64,000 bases of DNA. It comes from Pedobacter namyangjuensis. Its GTDB lineage: Bacteria; Bacteroidota; Bacteroidia; Sphingobacteriales; Sphingobacteriaceae. Shown one piece after another: positions 63,101 to 64,000 of this stretch. Within the stretch, counting starts at the first letter, position 1; each line of letters begins with the position of its first letter. The stretch covers positions 682,001 through 746,000 of the forward strand of contig NZ_QMHQ01000001.1 of the NCBI RefSeq assembly GCF_003313325.1. The letters are read 5' to 3'. The notes below the pieces were generated by a model. That model did no database searches and had not been told where the DNA came from. It saw only the letters and a list, made by a program, of their open reading frames with translations. A program made the translations under genes and the position numbers.

Positions 63101-64000
63101 ATGGAGGTATATTTCAGTGGTATTAGCGGTTTTGTTGGTCGAAATCTGATTTCATATTTCGAGGATAAGAATATTGTCGTTAATAGCATTTCTAGGAAAG
63201 ATGTATTGATGATTGAATACCTATTGCCAAAAAATGCCGACGCTATGATACACCTAGCTGGTAAAGCCCATGACTTAAAAAAAATATCTGATCCTGATGA
63301 GTACTACCAAGTAAATTATGAATTAACTAAAATATTATACGATGCTTTTTTGAAATCGAATGCGAAGAAGTTCATATTCATGAGTTCAGTTAAAGCATCA
63401 GCAGATGTCGTAGATGGAATTTTAACGGAAGATAATATACCTAATCCCATTACAGATTATGGTAAGTCTAAATTAATGGCTGAGCAATATATTCAAAATC
63501 AGGCATTACCTGAAGGAAAATCTTATTACATTTTACGTCCTTGTATGATTCATGGGCCTGGTAATAAAGGAAACTTAAATTTATTATATAAATTTGTGCA
63601 GAAAGGTATCCCTTACCCCCTAGCATCGTTCGAAAATAAACGCTCTTTTTTAAGTATTGAAAATTTGTGTTTTCTAATTGCTAATTTATTGCAGAAAGAT
63701 ATTCCATCAGGAATTTATAATGTAGCAGATGATAAAACATTGTCTACTAGCGAGGTGGTTAAAATACTGGCTAATTCGGTTAATAAACAAGCCAGGCTAT
63801 GGAAAATTCCTAGTAGTTTAATTCATAGTTTAGCTAAAATTGGGGACGCATTGAGGTTGCCTTTGAATTCTGAGCGCCTAAACAAACTTACTGAAAATTA
63901 CGTAGTAAGCAACAAAAAATTAAAGCAAGCACTAAATTTAGAACTGCCGATTTCAACCGAACAAGGATTGGCACTTACTGCACGATCTTTTAAAAATTCA
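63101..64000 (+). CDS. NAD-dependent epimerase/dehydratase family SDR (copy B, 3' truncated by window)
   Basis: Open from an ATG at 63101 to the last base, 300 codons, with no stop. Rossmann SGISGFVGRN near the N-terminus, MIHLAGKAH, FMSSVKA and catalytic YGKSKLMAE (Y and K intact) show an extended SDR. It is colinear with the SDR 60954-61844. The previous glycosyltransferase stop lies 2 bp upstream. In related loci the gene after such an SDR is often a phosphoglycosyl transferase, which would lie just outside the window. Substrate unproven. Confidence 0.88.
   Translation, partial: MEVYFSGISGFVGRNLISYFEDKNIVVNSISRKDVLMIEYLLPKNADAMIHLAGKAHDLKKISDPDEYYQVNYELTKILYDAFLKSNAKKFIFMSSVKASADVVDGILTEDNIPNPITDYGKSKLMAEQYIQNQALPEGKSYYILRPCMIHGPGNKGNLNLLYKFVQKGIPYPLASFENKRSFLSIENLCFLIANLLQKDIPSGIYNVADDKTLSTSEVVKILANSVNKQARLWKIPSSLIHSLAKIGDALRLPLNSERLNKLTENYVVSNKKLKQALNLELPISTEQGLALTARSFKNS

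Noticed and set aside
1-64000. tRNA or rRNA genes
   Set aside because: No tRNA-like cloverleaf text or rRNA signature was noticed by eye; a covariance search was not possible here.

Overview
The window looks like chromosomal DNA from a Bacteroidota of the Sphingobacteriaceae type, most like Pedobacter. This rests on family content (DUF2027/Smr, DUF4834, DUF2480, DUF3108, DUF3109, DUF6427, YwbE, YfhO, CarboxypepD_reg-plus-barrel outer-membrane proteins, CoaX, LytTR two-component system), lipoprotein and Sec signals ending in the style of this phylum, the near absence of Shine-Dalgarno sequences, and several exact TAnnTTTG promoter boxes in front of genes. No rRNA, tRNA, CRISPR array, phage or transposase gene was seen.

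Left part (1-35.2 kb) is mostly core genome in short operons on both strands: a LytS/LytTR pair (first gene cut by the window edge); a minus-strand nudix-plsC-TraB operon; two tandem outer-membrane barrel proteins; a thioredoxin-like gene; clpS; fabH; a DUF2027/Smr protein; a lipoprotein with three regularly spaced HGxPGHxC motifs; DinB and HAD genes; upp with a small tyrosine phosphatase; uvrB; a DUF3472 protein; ywbE; a DUF4834 protein; yfhO; a decaying lipoprotein gene; then a calcineurin-like phosphoesterase, glycosyltransferase, DUF6427, coaX, outer-membrane protein, lptC-like and ppiD/surA-like run, and DUF2480/DUF3108/DUF3109 genes.

Right part (35.2-64 kb) is a surface-polysaccharide locus read entirely on the plus strand. 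It starts with rmlBCDA (dTDP-L-rhamnose), then a UDP-HexNAc 6-dehydrogenase, gmd (GDP-4-keto-6-deoxymannose), a Wza-like export protein and a Wzz-like chain-length protein. A tightly packed operon of overlapping genes follows: a GDPD-like/HAD/nucleotidyltransferase/cupin/nucleotidyltransferase/WavE cassette, a Wzx flippase, a UDP-GlcNAc 2-epimerase, several glycosyltransferases, a Wzy-like polymerase, and two successive glycosyltransferase plus SDR-reductase pairs, the last SDR cut by the window end. Together they fit a Wzx/Wzy-type capsule or exopolysaccharide. The initiating phosphoglycosyl transferase and any GDP-fucose synthase or reductase are not in the window. The 49.7-64 kb part is visibly more AT-rich than the left part, as expected for an exchangeable locus.

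The most unusual structure is in the gene-free spacers of this locus (38.7-39.9, 41.2-44.4 and 48.2-48.6 kb). They are built from a mosaic of repeat modules, including a tandem array of about 480 bp units. Nine copies of a 38 bp core have a 10 bp hairpin whose 6-nt loop is exactly complementary to a downstream hexamer. Two sequence classes differ by compensatory changes in both pairings, which points to conserved structure (a pseudoknot or alternative hairpins) rather than to protein coding.
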